33,179 bases of DNA, from assembly GCA_004298545.1 (NCBI GenBank), contig SCQX01000160.1, forward strand, positions 1-33,179, given 5' to 3'. Below are positions 23,074 to 30,896 of the stretch, in pieces (positions within the stretch are counted from its first letter, which is position 1; the number at the start of each line of letters is the position of its first letter). The translations under genes and the position numbers were made by a program. The notes under the pieces are model-generated. The model searched no databases. It was not told the origin of the DNA and saw only the letters and a program-made list of their open reading frames with translations. The stretch is from Candidimonas sp. (GTDB taxonomy: Bacteria; Pseudomonadota; Gammaproteobacteria; Burkholderiales; Burkholderiaceae_B).

Positions 23074-24237
23074 ATGTCTACGTCCTCCACAGCGTCGACC
23101 TACGCGAATGCCGCAAAGGCGAAGTTCAACGCGCTCAAGACGCAATACACCGACGAGGTCACCTTCTGGCGGCTTGGCTATGCGTTCGATACGATCATCG
23201 ACTACGTCGAGAACATCGACAACACCAGCGCACCCGACGTGGGTGAAATGGAGGTCAGGCAATACCAGACCTCCCTGGCTAAACTCGGTGGATACGACAA
23301 CGCATGGTTTGACGACTTCGGCTGGTGGACCATCGCCACACAACGGGCGGTTGAGAAGCCCCTTTTTAGAACCCACAGGAATAAGCTGCTTGCGTTCAGG
23401 TCCGAATGCTGGAAGCGTTTCACCGATAATGCACCGCAGGTATGGGCTCGACACAAGCCTGGAACCTACGATGGCTATCGCCCGGCAGTCGAGGGCGGCG
23501 CATGGAACGAATACTGGCTCGGGACCTCATCGGCCTTTCCCGGCCCGAAGGATGCAGACCCGAGTACAGGGAGCCTGCAAGGGATTCAGAACACAGTCAC
23601 CAACATGGTCTACCTCACCGCTGCTCAGCGCCTGGGCCTCACCGATCCCGCCGCGAAGACTGCGGCCGAACGAGAATATGTGTTCTTAAGTACATGGCTT
23701 TGGTCCCGAGAACCAGGGCCTTGGTCCCAAGAACCAAGGCTTTGGTGGCCGCAAAACACGGCGGGGGCAGCGCTAGTTCGGGAACGAGTAAGCCACCTTT
23801 CTGACGGGAAGTCCGCGCCCGGATTCCAAAGCGATTGGGCCTGGACGGGTGATCAGGGTTTGCTTCTCGGCGCGCTCACCGATCGCATCAACCTCGATCC
23901 GCAAAAATATCGTGGACTGTTAGACCGGGCCAAAGAGCTTTTGGGCGGCGTGACGACGCTTGTGGACGCCAACGGCATATTAAAAAATTGGAGCAACGAG
24001 AATGTTCCCAGCAGCGATACGGCCGACTACAGCACCGGAGCGGGCGTCTTCTGGCGGAATGCGCTTTACGCCTGGAACAAGAACTCGAGTCTGAAAGCCG
24101 TACTCTCCGAGCCACGGTATAAGCAGTTCTTGAAAGTCAACGCCGATGCCGCTAAAAACGCGGCACCGACCACAGACTTCAACACACTCGTCAACGAGTT
24201 GGCCGTCCTCGTCGCCGCGGCCAGGATACTGGGGTAG
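23074..24237 (+). CDS. GH76-like (alpha/alpha)6-barrel protein
   Basis: About 387 residues from ATG 23074, preceded by AAAAAGGA. Features resemble GH76 alpha-1,6-mannanases: NAWFDDFGWWTIATQRA with an Asp pair at 80-81 where catalytic Asp-Asp is expected, then GGAWNEYW, QNTVTNMVYLTAAQRLGL, TGDQGLLLGAL and GAGVFWRNALYAW. The order of these Trp- and Gly-rich motifs follows the six-helix-hairpin barrel. No signal peptide is visible. A 21-base in-frame tandem repeat inserts two copies of a WS(R/Q)EP unit (23701-23742). Paired divergently with a clan GH-A protein, it suggests use or remodelling of a mannan/glucan, which is inference. Confidence 0.65.
   Translation: MSTSSTASTYANAAKAKFNALKTQYTDEVTFWRLGYAFDTIIDYVENIDNTSAPDVGEMEVRQYQTSLAKLGGYDNAWFDDFGWWTIATQRAVEKPLFRTHRNKLLAFRSECWKRFTDNAPQVWARHKPGTYDGYRPAVEGGAWNEYWLGTSSAFPGPKDADPSTGSLQGIQNTVTNMVYLTAAQRLGLTDPAAKTAAEREYVFLSTWLWSREPGPWSQEPRLWWPQNTAGAALVRERVSHLSDGKSAPGFQSDWAWTGDQGLLLGALTDRINLDPQKYRGLLDRAKELLGGVTTLVDANGILKNWSNENVPSSDTADYSTGAGVFWRNALYAWNKNSSLKAVLSEPRYKQFLKVNADAAKNAAPTTDFNTLVNELAVLVAAARILG
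23701..23742 (+). repeat. 21-base tandem repeat inside the GH76-like gene
   Basis: Unit one (23701-23721) and unit two (23722-23742) both begin TGGTCCC(G/A)AGAACCA and keep the frame, encoding WSREPGP and WSQEPRL. The second unit also contains a perfect CCTTGGT/ACCAAGG hairpin. Confidence 0.8.
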
Positions 24238-24394
24238 TTGGCCCATTTGCCGCTAACGGGCCTGGCGGGTAAAGAAGTCATCGCCATACCCTTACCCATG
24301 GCGCGCTACCCAGCACGCGAAACCGCACCGGGAGGTTCGAGAAGCCGACACTCAGGTTTGGCGAAGCAGAATTTCCCAAGAGAGAATACTAACC

Positions 24395-26023
24395 ATGCAG
24401 ACCAAGAGTGCCGACCGAAACTCAATCAAAAATTCTTTGTTTTTTAACGAGGTGTCGCTCTCGGCCCTTTGCGTACTGGCGCTGGCCTTGACCTTGGCGG
24501 CGCCCGCCCGCGCGTACGAACCGCCCGTGGAAATCGGGGCGACTCCCGCCTCCGACGCCATCAAACTGGCCGACAACGGTCTGAACAAGGCGCTTGCCGC
24601 CCTACCCGGGCTCGTCAATGAAACCCTCAAACGCAGCGGCGTGCCGGGAGCGGCGGTCGCCGTCGTACACGGTGGCAAGACCGTTTTCGCCCAAGGCTTT
24701 GGCGTGCGCAAAGTGGGCGAACCCGCGCGGGTCGATACCTCGACCGTGTTTCAGATCGCATCGATATCCAAGTCGATCACCGCGTCGGTAATCGCCGTGG
24801 AAGTCACGAGAAAAGTGGTGTCGTGGGACGATCCGGTGGCCCGCTACCTTCCCGGGTTCAAGCTCGGCGACCCATACGTCACCACTCACGCAACCATCGG
24901 CGACTTTATGGCGCACCGCACTGGCCTGCCCGCCGCCGCAGGCGACGAGCTCGAAGACCTGGGCTTTGATCGAGCACAGATTATCGAGCGCCTGCGCAAG
25001 GTTCCGCTCGATGCGTTTCGCGCTTCCTACCACTACGCCAACTTCGGCACCACCATTGCCGCGCAGGCTGTTGCCGCCGCCGCCCACCTGCCTTGGGAGG
25101 CCCTCGCGGCACGGGCCCTGTTTGAGCCGCTGGGCATACGCTCCACCAGTGCGCGCCATGCCGATTATCTTGCACACTCGGACCGCGCGGTGTTGCATGC
25201 GTTTGAAGGAGGGAAGTTTCAACCGCTCTACGATCGCAACCCGGACGCGCAGGCGCCAGCGGGAGGCGTTTCTTCGAACGTGCTGGATCTGGCCCAGTGG
25301 ATGAAGTTTCTGCTGACCGGCAACAAGCCCGATGGCACGCCCCTCGCCTCGCCCGCGTCTCTTCTTGCCGCGCTCAGCCCGCATTCCTTTAGCAGCCAGC
25401 CCGGCACGCTTTCCGATCGGCCAGGCTTTTACGGCTATGGTTTTAACGTCGGCATCAACGCCAACGGCCGCACCACGTTCGGCCATTCGGGCGCTTTCCT
25501 GCTTGGGGCAGGCACGGCGTTTCAAATTCTTCCGTCGGCTGATCTGGGCATCGTGGTGCTGACCAACGGCGCACCGGTCGGGGTGCCCGAGAGCATCAAC
25601 GCGAGTTTCATGGACATGGTCCAGTATGGCAAGCCGCTACGCGACTGGTACGCCGCCTACCACGCGAAGATGGCGGGTTTCTTCAAACCCGAAGGCGACC
25701 TCGCGGGCAAGACGCCGCCGCCAAATCCGCAGCCGGCCCAGACGCTTAAAGCCTATACAGGCCATTACGAGAACACCTACTTTGGCCCGGCCGACATCAC
25801 ACTCAAGGGCAATAAGCTCATACTGACACTCGGCCCGGCCAAGGAGCGCCTGACCATGGACCACTGGGACGGCGATACCTTCGCGGTAATGCCTCGAACC
25901 GAAAACGCGCCCGCTGGATCACGCTCGTCGGTGAAGTTTTTAGTGAAAGGCCACAAAGTAGTGGGCGGCTTCATGGTGAATTACTTGAACCAGAACGGCC
26001 TCGCAACATGGAACCGGCCATAG
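24395..26023 (+). CDS. Secreted serine hydrolase (class C beta-lactamase/PBP-like)
   Basis: 542 residues. A signal peptide ends near residue 40 (ALTLAAPARA). The catalytic SxxK is SISK at 123-126, the YxN motif is YAN at 214-216, and the third motif is HSG at 364-366, as in esterase- or DD-peptidase-like family S12 members rather than KTG-type AmpC. After about residue 420 comes a separate beta-rich tail (ALKAYTGHYENTYFGP-like), resembling DUF3471. Substrate cannot be deduced: peptide, ester and beta-lactam are all possible. A purine-rich AAGAGAG precedes the ATG. It stands alone, downstream of the GH76-like gene. Confidence 0.87.
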   Translation: MQTKSADRNSIKNSLFFNEVSLSALCVLALALTLAAPARAYEPPVEIGATPASDAIKLADNGLNKALAALPGLVNETLKRSGVPGAAVAVVHGGKTVFAQGFGVRKVGEPARVDTSTVFQIASISKSITASVIAVEVTRKVVSWDDPVARYLPGFKLGDPYVTTHATIGDFMAHRTGLPAAAGDELEDLGFDRAQIIERLRKVPLDAFRASYHYANFGTTIAAQAVAAAAHLPWEALAARALFEPLGIRSTSARHADYLAHSDRAVLHAFEGGKFQPLYDRNPDAQAPAGGVSSNVLDLAQWMKFLLTGNKPDGTPLASPASLLAALSPHSFSSQPGTLSDRPGFYGYGFNVGINANGRTTFGHSGAFLLGAGTAFQILPSADLGIVVLTNGAPVGVPESINASFMDMVQYGKPLRDWYAAYHAKMAGFFKPEGDLAGKTPPPNPQPAQTLKAYTGHYENTYFGPADITLKGNKLILTLGPAKERLTMDHWDGDTFAVMPRTENAPAGSRSSVKFLVKGHKVVGGFMVNYLNQNGLATWNRP

Positions 26024-26059
26024 CCATTCGCTGAGGCAGTCCGGACATCAGCAAGGCAC

Positions 26060-26214
26060 GACATCCAAGACACGCCCGAAGCTACCGGATGCTTACGGCT
26101 GCGGCCGAAGAGTTCGGCTTCACCCCACACGTTTGCCAGCCTTATCGCGCTCGGACCAAGGACAAGGTCGAACGCTCCAACGGCTATCTAAAGAGTGGCT
26201 TCTGCGTACCGCCG
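26060..26214 (+). pseudogene. IS21-family IstA transposase remnant
   Basis: A frame without start or end reads FGFTPHVCQPYRARTKDK followed by VERSNGYLKSGF. The PYR(A)RTKxKVER...GYxK pattern is the C-terminal part of the DDE domain in IS21 IstA. Flanking sequence matches no other part of the element. It is a small, decayed fragment between the serine hydrolase and cupin genes. Confidence 0.7.
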
Positions 26215-26272
26215 TCTGCCTGCCCCTTCTTGGCCGCCCGGTCGAAGTGACCGCGTGTCAGAGGTCGTGGCC

Positions 26273-26701
26273 CTACCCCGCGGGGTCGGCAGGCACCAAC
26301 CCATACCGGTCCATGACCGCCATCAGAGCAGCCTTGTCCGGCGGGCCGCCGGCCCCTACCGCGTCGGCCACGTCCTTGAAGTACTGGGCGCCAATGTCCG
26401 GAGACATGATGATCAGCGCCCGGGCGGCATCCGGGAACGGATTCGAGAACCCGTGGACCACGCCCTTGGGCGTATGCATGGTTTGCCCGGGAGCGAGGTC
26501 GCGTGTTTCGGAGCCGACGGTGTAGCGCAGCGTGCCGTCCAGGACGTAGACGATCTCTTCGTTGTGCCGGTGGCTATGCGGTGGCGGCGTATTCGAGCCG
26601 GGGCCGACGGTCAGCTCAAAAATGCCCATGCCCGCATTCTTCGATCCATCGATGAGGTAGCGGATGCTCAGTTGGCCAATGTCGATCTTGACAGTGCTCA
26701 T
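26273..26701 (-). CDS. Cupin-domain protein
   Basis: 142 residues. The cupin motifs are clear: PPPHSHRHNEEIVYVLDGTL gives His ligands and Glu, and the second motif is PGQTMHTPKGVVHGFSNP with a further His. Such small single-cupin proteins are metal-binding dioxygenases, isomerases or sensors, and the reaction cannot be named. The start ATG 26701 overlaps the stop of the DHFR-like gene by ATGA, so the two are one transcription unit. Confidence 0.87.
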   Translation of the reverse strand: MSTVKIDIGQLSIRYLIDGSKNAGMGIFELTVGPGSNTPPPHSHRHNEEIVYVLDGTLRYTVGSETRDLAPGQTMHTPKGVVHGFSNPFPDAARALIIMSPDIGAQYFKDVADAVGAGGPPDKAALMAVMDRYGLVPADPAG

Positions 26702-27387
26702 GACGGATTCTCCTGGTTGTTTCGGAGGGTGCGTGCCAGTTTCGCGCGCCTTTCCGTCTCCTTCGCGCTGGGCTCGGTCTGCGCAAACGATCCGAGCGGG
26801 ACATCGCCGGCCGGCACATAGGTGCTCATCACAACGCCGGTAGTCGAGGTTTGCGAGGCGACAAGGCGCAGCGCGCCGGGCTTTGCGCCGGCTTCGAATA
26901 GCCGCTTGCCACACCCGAGCACGACGGGAAAAGTCCACACGTTGTACTCGTCGATGAGCGACGCAGCCTGCAGCGCCTGGATCAGGTTGCCGCTGCCAAT
27001 GATCTGCAGGTCTTGTCCCGCCCCTGCCTTGAGCGCCGCAACCGCCGAGACGACATCGCCACGCAGAAGCGTTGAATTGTTCCAAGATAGCTTCTCCAGC
27101 GTGCGCGAGGCGACGTACTTCCTGGTCGCATTGAACGTCCGCGCAATCGGGTCGTCGACCGGCTGGTACGGCCAGTACGCCTCGAAGATCTCATAGGTTC
27201 CGCGGCCAAGCACCAGCTCACGGTCCTTGCCGTCGAAGCCGTTCATGGAGCGGCCCATGACTTCGTCCCAGTAGTTGAACGTCCAGCCGCCAAAGGCGAA
27301 ACCGCCCGTGGGATCCTCCTCTGGGCCGCCCGGCGCCTGCATGACGCCGTCGAGCGAGACGAAGGTAGATGCGATGAGCTTTCTCAT
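26698..27387 (-). CDS. Dihydrofolate reductase / RibD C-terminal family protein
   Basis: 229 residues. N-terminus MRKLIASTFVSLDGVMQAPG is typical, followed by the GRGTYEIFEAYWPYQP block, KYVASRTLEKLSW and DLQIIGSGNLIQAL, the NADPH-binding part. This YyaP/YwjB-like group is related to the RibD reductase domain, but most members have no known substrate. The last 40 residues are a charged tail. It overlaps the cupin gene by four bases. A TAGAAT on the minus strand (27426-27431) may be the -10. Confidence 0.87.
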   Translation of the reverse strand: MRKLIASTFVSLDGVMQAPGGPEEDPTGGFAFGGWTFNYWDEVMGRSMNGFDGKDRELVLGRGTYEIFEAYWPYQPVDDPIARTFNATRKYVASRTLEKLSWNNSTLLRGDVVSAVAALKAGAGQDLQIIGSGNLIQALQAASLIDEYNVWTFPVVLGCGKRLFEAGAKPGALRLVASQTSTTGVVMSTYVPAGDVPLGSFAQTEPSAKETERRAKLARTLRNNQENPS

Positions 27388-27599
27388 GGGCGACTCCGTG
27401 AGATGGGAGGATCAAGCACCTCACCATTCTACGCACTTGTCCCTGCCCCAGCGCGGCGCCCGAGCGCCGGCATGTCGCTGAAGGTAACGCCTCAGCCCGT
27501 GACGGCGAGCACACCGTGATACGGTAAAGGGGACAGCAAGACCGCCCCCCTCTCAAGATCTCGTCTGAATGCACCACGCCCGGACAGACGCGGCTTCCA

Positions 27600-28094
27600 C
27601 TACAGAAGCGACGAGGCGTTGTTCAACACGTAGTCGCAAACCTTCTCCTTCAGGCCGCTCTTGACCTTGTTCAGGTCGAACGACGAGCCATTGCCGCCCG
27701 ACAATACGCCGCCCAGCCCTTGCTGGTAACCGGCATCCTGCCGCTGCTTCCCCGCACTGGCCAGGCCAAGCTTGCCCAGCAGATTGTCCTTGACGCTCGA
27801 CGCGTTGGTGCCGCCCAGGTATTTGTTCTTGATGCAGTACTGCAAGACCCCCGCCGCATTGCCAGCCGTGTCGCTGCTGATGCCGGGCAACCCCAGTGCG
27901 GAGCCCGATCCCCCGGCGCCACCCAACACGCCGCCCAGACCGGAAGCCGGCTGCGACGCGGGCGCGCCGCCTCCCAGGTTTTTTTCCGCCTGGTTCCTGA
28001 TGCTGTCCATCAGGCCCGAAGACCATGCGGGCGCGGCGAGACAAACCGACAATGCCGCCGCCAGCAACACCGTATGCAATGCTTCCTTATCCAT
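27600..28094 (-). CDS. DUF2501 family secreted protein
   Basis: About 164 residues from ATG 28094, preceded by GGAGAGGTG; upstream in-frame Mets lie in the previous gene's end. A signal peptide (HTVLLAAALSVCLAAPAWSS) is followed by a Gly/Ser-rich linker and the DUF2501 core: AAGVLQYCIKNKYLGG, VKDNLLGKLG and a Cys-containing end VCDYVLNNASSLL. The two Cys may form a disulfide in the periplasm. Function is unknown. It lies 70 bases after the unrecognised 238-residue gene in the same direction. Confidence 0.82.
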   Translation of the reverse strand: MDKEALHTVLLAAALSVCLAAPAWSSGLMDSIRNQAEKNLGGGAPASQPASGLGGVLGGAGGSGSALGLPGISSDTAGNAAGVLQYCIKNKYLGGTNASSVKDNLLGKLGLASAGKQRQDAGYQQGLGGVLSGGNGSSFDLNKVKSGLKEKVCDYVLNNASSLL

Positions 28095-28164
28095 GCGTTC
28101 ACCTCTCCAGATTCGGCGGAATAGGCTCAGAACTTCTGCCCTTCCAGTCCGATAGACGAAAAAA

Positions 28165-28881
28165 CTATTCATCAACGCGAAACAGCGCAACGTCCCGCTT
28201 CAGGGCCGCCGCGTCGGCATCTGTCAGGAACAGGTGGCTGGAACCCGCGCGATCATTGCCGGCAATGATCTGCTGCAGCCACTGGGCCGCTTCGACGGCC
28301 TGCGGATAGGGAAGCAGGCGATGGGCGGACAAGCTGACATTGGCCTGCGCAAGCGCCGACGTGAAGAGCTCGCCCCACCAGCCGACCGAAACCCGCGACT
28401 CCGCCTCGGGATCCACTGCATCATCCACCGAACGCTTGAAAATGGCCACGGCCGCGCTGATGACGTTCCATGGAATTTTTCGCGGCGCTCGCGCGTCTCT
28501 CAGCACGCGCGCCGGGGGTTGCAGCACAATGCCCGCCCATCCCAGGAAGTCGAGACCGTTCATCGGCGGGTGCAAGTCTACCCGCGCCCGCGGCAGCGAA
28601 AACTCCGCGCGCGGACTGTTCGACCCGGGCGCCGCAACCCCTCGCTGCGCGTGTATCAGCACCGGACAACCAATCAATAGATGCGGGTAGCACGTGAGGA
28701 GGTCGGCAAACAGCGTGCGCAATCGCGGCGGCGCACCCCCGGCGTCGTCCGCCAGCAGCGACTGAAGGCCGTCGCAATCCGCCTTTGCAAGCCACCGTGA
28801 CGCGATATCGACGGCCTCTTCGATTCTTCCGGACCGGATACGCGCCTCGATATCCATGCGGAGTTCATGAATGCTGCGCAT
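28165..28881 (-). CDS. Hypothetical protein (238 residues)
   Basis: I do not recognise the family. GGAGGGG precedes ATG 28881, so it is probably expressed. The N-terminal 60 residues are helical and Leu/Ala-rich (IEARIRSGRIEEAVDIASRW), similar in feel to a helical repeat. The centre is rich in Pro and Trp (PPMNGLDFLGWAGIVLQPPA), and the end is again helical (AVEAAQWLQQIIAG). No signal peptide or membrane segment is obvious. It precedes the DUF2501 gene. A TACACT on the minus strand (28962-28967) may be its -10. Confidence 0.6.
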   Translation of the reverse strand: MRSIHELRMDIEARIRSGRIEEAVDIASRWLAKADCDGLQSLLADDAGGAPPRLRTLFADLLTCYPHLLIGCPVLIHAQRGVAAPGSNSPRAEFSLPRARVDLHPPMNGLDFLGWAGIVLQPPARVLRDARAPRKIPWNVISAAVAIFKRSVDDAVDPEAESRVSVGWWGELFTSALAQANVSLSAHRLLPYPQAVEAAQWLQQIIAGNDRAGSSHLFLTDADAAALKRDVALFRVDE

Positions 28882-29121
28882 GACGCCCCTCCATCTTCAG
28901 GATCTCGAACCTTGCGCGGAAATCCCGCCATGTACTTCACTTCGCGGGACCCGCTTTGCTCAGTGTAGCCGCAGTGACTCCGTACCGGTGCGGCGATGCA
29001 CGTAAAGTTTTCCACACACTCGCTGTCGACAACAAGCGCCGAACGCGCCCGCAAGGTTACTGCGGTCGCCCCCCGGGCCATCCACCCGTACCTCTCCACC
29101 CTGCGTTCGCGTTCAGGTGCA

Positions 29122-29150
29122 TTCACATTCTGCAAGGAATCACGTAGTCT
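29122..29150 (+). promoter_or_regulatory. Candidate promoter of the dienelactone-hydrolase-like gene
   Basis: TTCACA (29122-29127) and TAGTCT (29145-29150) are 17 bases apart and lie 28 bases before the ATG, with AAGGAG in between. Confidence 0.35.
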
Positions 29151-29177
29151 ATCGGGACATGCCCAAGGAGGCTCATC

Positions 29178-29978
29178 ATGCAACTCGCCCGTTTCCTGCT
29201 CATCCCGCTGGCCATGCTCGGCACTTCACCGGCCCTTGCGGCAATGGTCGCCAAACCCATCACCTGGACCCTGGGCGGTACACAGTTCACGAGCATGCTC
29301 GTCTACGACAACGCCACGCGAGCCAGGCGGCCGGGCCTCGTCATGGTGCCCAACTGGACCGGCGTCAACGACATCGCCATCGCAAAGGCCAAGCGCATCG
29401 CCGGCCACGATTACGTCATCCTGCTCACCGACATGTACGGCGAAAAGATCCGCCCCCGGAATACGGCGGAAGCCCAGGCTGCCGTCAAGCCGCTCTACGC
29501 CGACCGTGGGCTGATGCGCGCCCGCATTCGCAAGGCGTTCGAAGAACTCCGCGCCCAGGCCGCACAGGCACCCATCGATTCCACGCGTCTGGCCGCCATC
29601 GGCTTCTGCTTCGGCGGCGCCGCCGTGCTGGATCTGGCGCGCAGCGGCGCCGACGCCAAGGCCGTCATTTCCTTTCACGGTGACCTGAGCACCGACAACC
29701 CCGCACTTGCCAAAAACATCAAGGCACGCGTGCTGGCCATCAACGGCGCCGACGACACCAGCACCATGCCCGGCGTGCCGAAATTCACGGAAGAAATGCG
29801 CCAGGATCCCGCCGACTGGCAGTTCGTCGAAATTGGCCACGCGGCACATTGCTTCACCGAAACCGAAGCAACTGCCAAGACCGGGAATTGCCGCTACGAC
29901 GCCAAGGCCGCCGCGCAGTCATACCGGATGATGCGGAACTGGCTGCGGGAGAGTTTCGGGGAAGCCGAACAACGGTAG
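29178..29978 (+). CDS. Secreted dienelactone hydrolase family protein
   Basis: 266 residues with a signal peptide (FLLIPLAMLGTSPALAA). The nucleophile elbow is GFCFGG with Cys144, as in dienelactone hydrolase, not a Ser. Asp192/193 (INGADDT) and His224 (GHAAHCF) complete the triad. Cytoplasmic dienelactone hydrolases open chlorinated lactones in aromatic degradation. A periplasmic member with this layout is more likely a general esterase, and its substrate is unknown. AAGGAG sits just upstream of ATG 29178. It stands alone. Confidence 0.88.
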   Translation: MQLARFLLIPLAMLGTSPALAAMVAKPITWTLGGTQFTSMLVYDNATRARRPGLVMVPNWTGVNDIAIAKAKRIAGHDYVILLTDMYGEKIRPRNTAEAQAAVKPLYADRGLMRARIRKAFEELRAQAAQAPIDSTRLAAIGFCFGGAAVLDLARSGADAKAVISFHGDLSTDNPALAKNIKARVLAINGADDTSTMPGVPKFTEEMRQDPADWQFVEIGHAAHCFTETEATAKTGNCRYDAKAAAQSYRMMRNWLRESFGEAEQR

Positions 29979-30025
29979 CGCGGCGTAAGCGTTCGCGGAA
30001 GCCAACCGATGGCAACGACACTCGC

Positions 30026-30739
30026 TCATCCCTTTTCGGGGGCCTCGATGCCAAGCCGTGCGGCGATGCCGCGCGCGGTGGCTTCGCGCCTGGCGGTGAG
30101 ATCCGCCGAGGCGGCGCGAACCGCAGCCAGCACCTCGGCGGGTGCCGTGTCGGGCGTGCCGCTGTCGAAGGGTGGTTCGGGCGCGTAGGCCATGTAGAGC
30201 TGGATGCGTTGCGCCAGCGCGTCGCCATACATGCCCGCCGCAAGCCGCAGCGCCCCGTCGATGCCCGCCGTGACGCCCGCCGTGAAGACCCAGTTGCCGT
30301 CGATGACCACCCGCTCGTCCACGGGCACGGCCCCGAACAACGGCAGCAGGTGAAACGAATTCCAGTGCGTCGTCGCGCGGCGCCCGCGCAGCAGCCCCGC
30401 CGCACCAAGCAGCAGCGCTCCGGTGCAGACGGACAGTACCCTGTGCGCGCCCCCTGCCTGCGCGCGCAGCCACTCGAGCACGACTTCATCGTGCATGAGC
30501 GCCTGCTGCCCCGGGCCGCCCGGCACGTGCAGGATGTCGAGCCGCGGCGCGTCGCCCAGTGCCGCGTCGGGCATGATGCGCAGGCCCCGCGTGTCGCGCA
30601 CGGGGTTCACCGTGCGCGCGTACAGCTTGTGGACAGCGCCTGGCAGTCGCGAAAGCACTTCGAACGGACCGGTGAGGTCGATCTGGTCGAGGTCGTCGAA
30701 TACGAGGGATCCGACGGCGAGTTGGGGGTCGTGTGGCAT
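30026..30739 (-). CDS. DJ-1/PfpI family protein (isonitrile-hydratase-like)
   Basis: 237 residues. The fold's marks are LVFDDLDQIDLTGPFEVLSR near the N-terminus with the conserved Glu, and the nucleophile elbow LSVCTGALLLGAAGLL with Cys105. RRATTHWNSFHLL and VFTAGVTAGIDGALRL follow, as in isonitrile hydratase and the effector domains of GlxA-type regulators. No AraC-type DNA-binding domain is attached. It lies downstream of another DJ-1/PfpI gene in the same direction, separated by a strong hairpin and its own putative promoter. Confidence 0.86.
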   Translation of the reverse strand: MPHDPQLAVGSLVFDDLDQIDLTGPFEVLSRLPGAVHKLYARTVNPVRDTRGLRIMPDAALGDAPRLDILHVPGGPGQQALMHDEVVLEWLRAQAGGAHRVLSVCTGALLLGAAGLLRGRRATTHWNSFHLLPLFGAVPVDERVVIDGNWVFTAGVTAGIDGALRLAAGMYGDALAQRIQLYMAYAPEPPFDSGTPDTAPAEVLAAVRAASADLTARREATARGIAARLGIEAPEKG

Positions 30740-30801
30740 GAATCAGTCTCCGTCAATCAACGCGGACCAGTGTGGCGCCGCGCTCGAGTGCCGCCGCATC
30801 C

Positions 30802-30807
30802 AGTGTA
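30802..30807 (-). promoter_or_regulatory. Candidate -10 box of the 30739 DJ-1/PfpI gene
   Basis: TACACT on the minus strand lies about 62 bases before the ATG. The surrounding 14 bases (CTGCGGCTACACTG) recur exactly upstream of the gene starting at 28881. Confidence 0.35.
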
Positions 30808-30814
30808 GCCGCAG

Positions 30815-30842
30815 CCCGTCCGCCGACGCATCGGCGGACGGG
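30815..30842. terminator. Strong GC hairpin between two DJ-1/PfpI genes
   Basis: CCCGTCCGCCGA and TCGGCGGACGGG form a perfect 12-bp stem with a 4-base loop. It lies 55 bases after the stop of the 31532 gene in its transcription direction. There is no T tract, so it is only terminator-like. Confidence 0.5.
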
Positions 30843-30896
30843 CCGGGCCGGGAACAGGGCCATCCGCGAGGGACCAGCCGGATTCCCGCGCGCTGG

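Noticed and set aside
24602-25525. Minus-strand open frame of 307 codons
   Set aside because: Antisense of the serine hydrolase gene, whose SxxK, YxN and HSG motifs are clear.
26702-27085. N-terminal extension of the cupin gene by 128 codons
   Set aside because: This part is a shadow of the DHFR-like gene in another frame; the cupin starts at ATG 26701, in an ATGA overlap.
27513-27525. ACCGTGATACGGT palindrome between the DHFR-like and DUF2501 genes
   Set aside because: Five-base arms only and no gene start close by; too short to call an operator.
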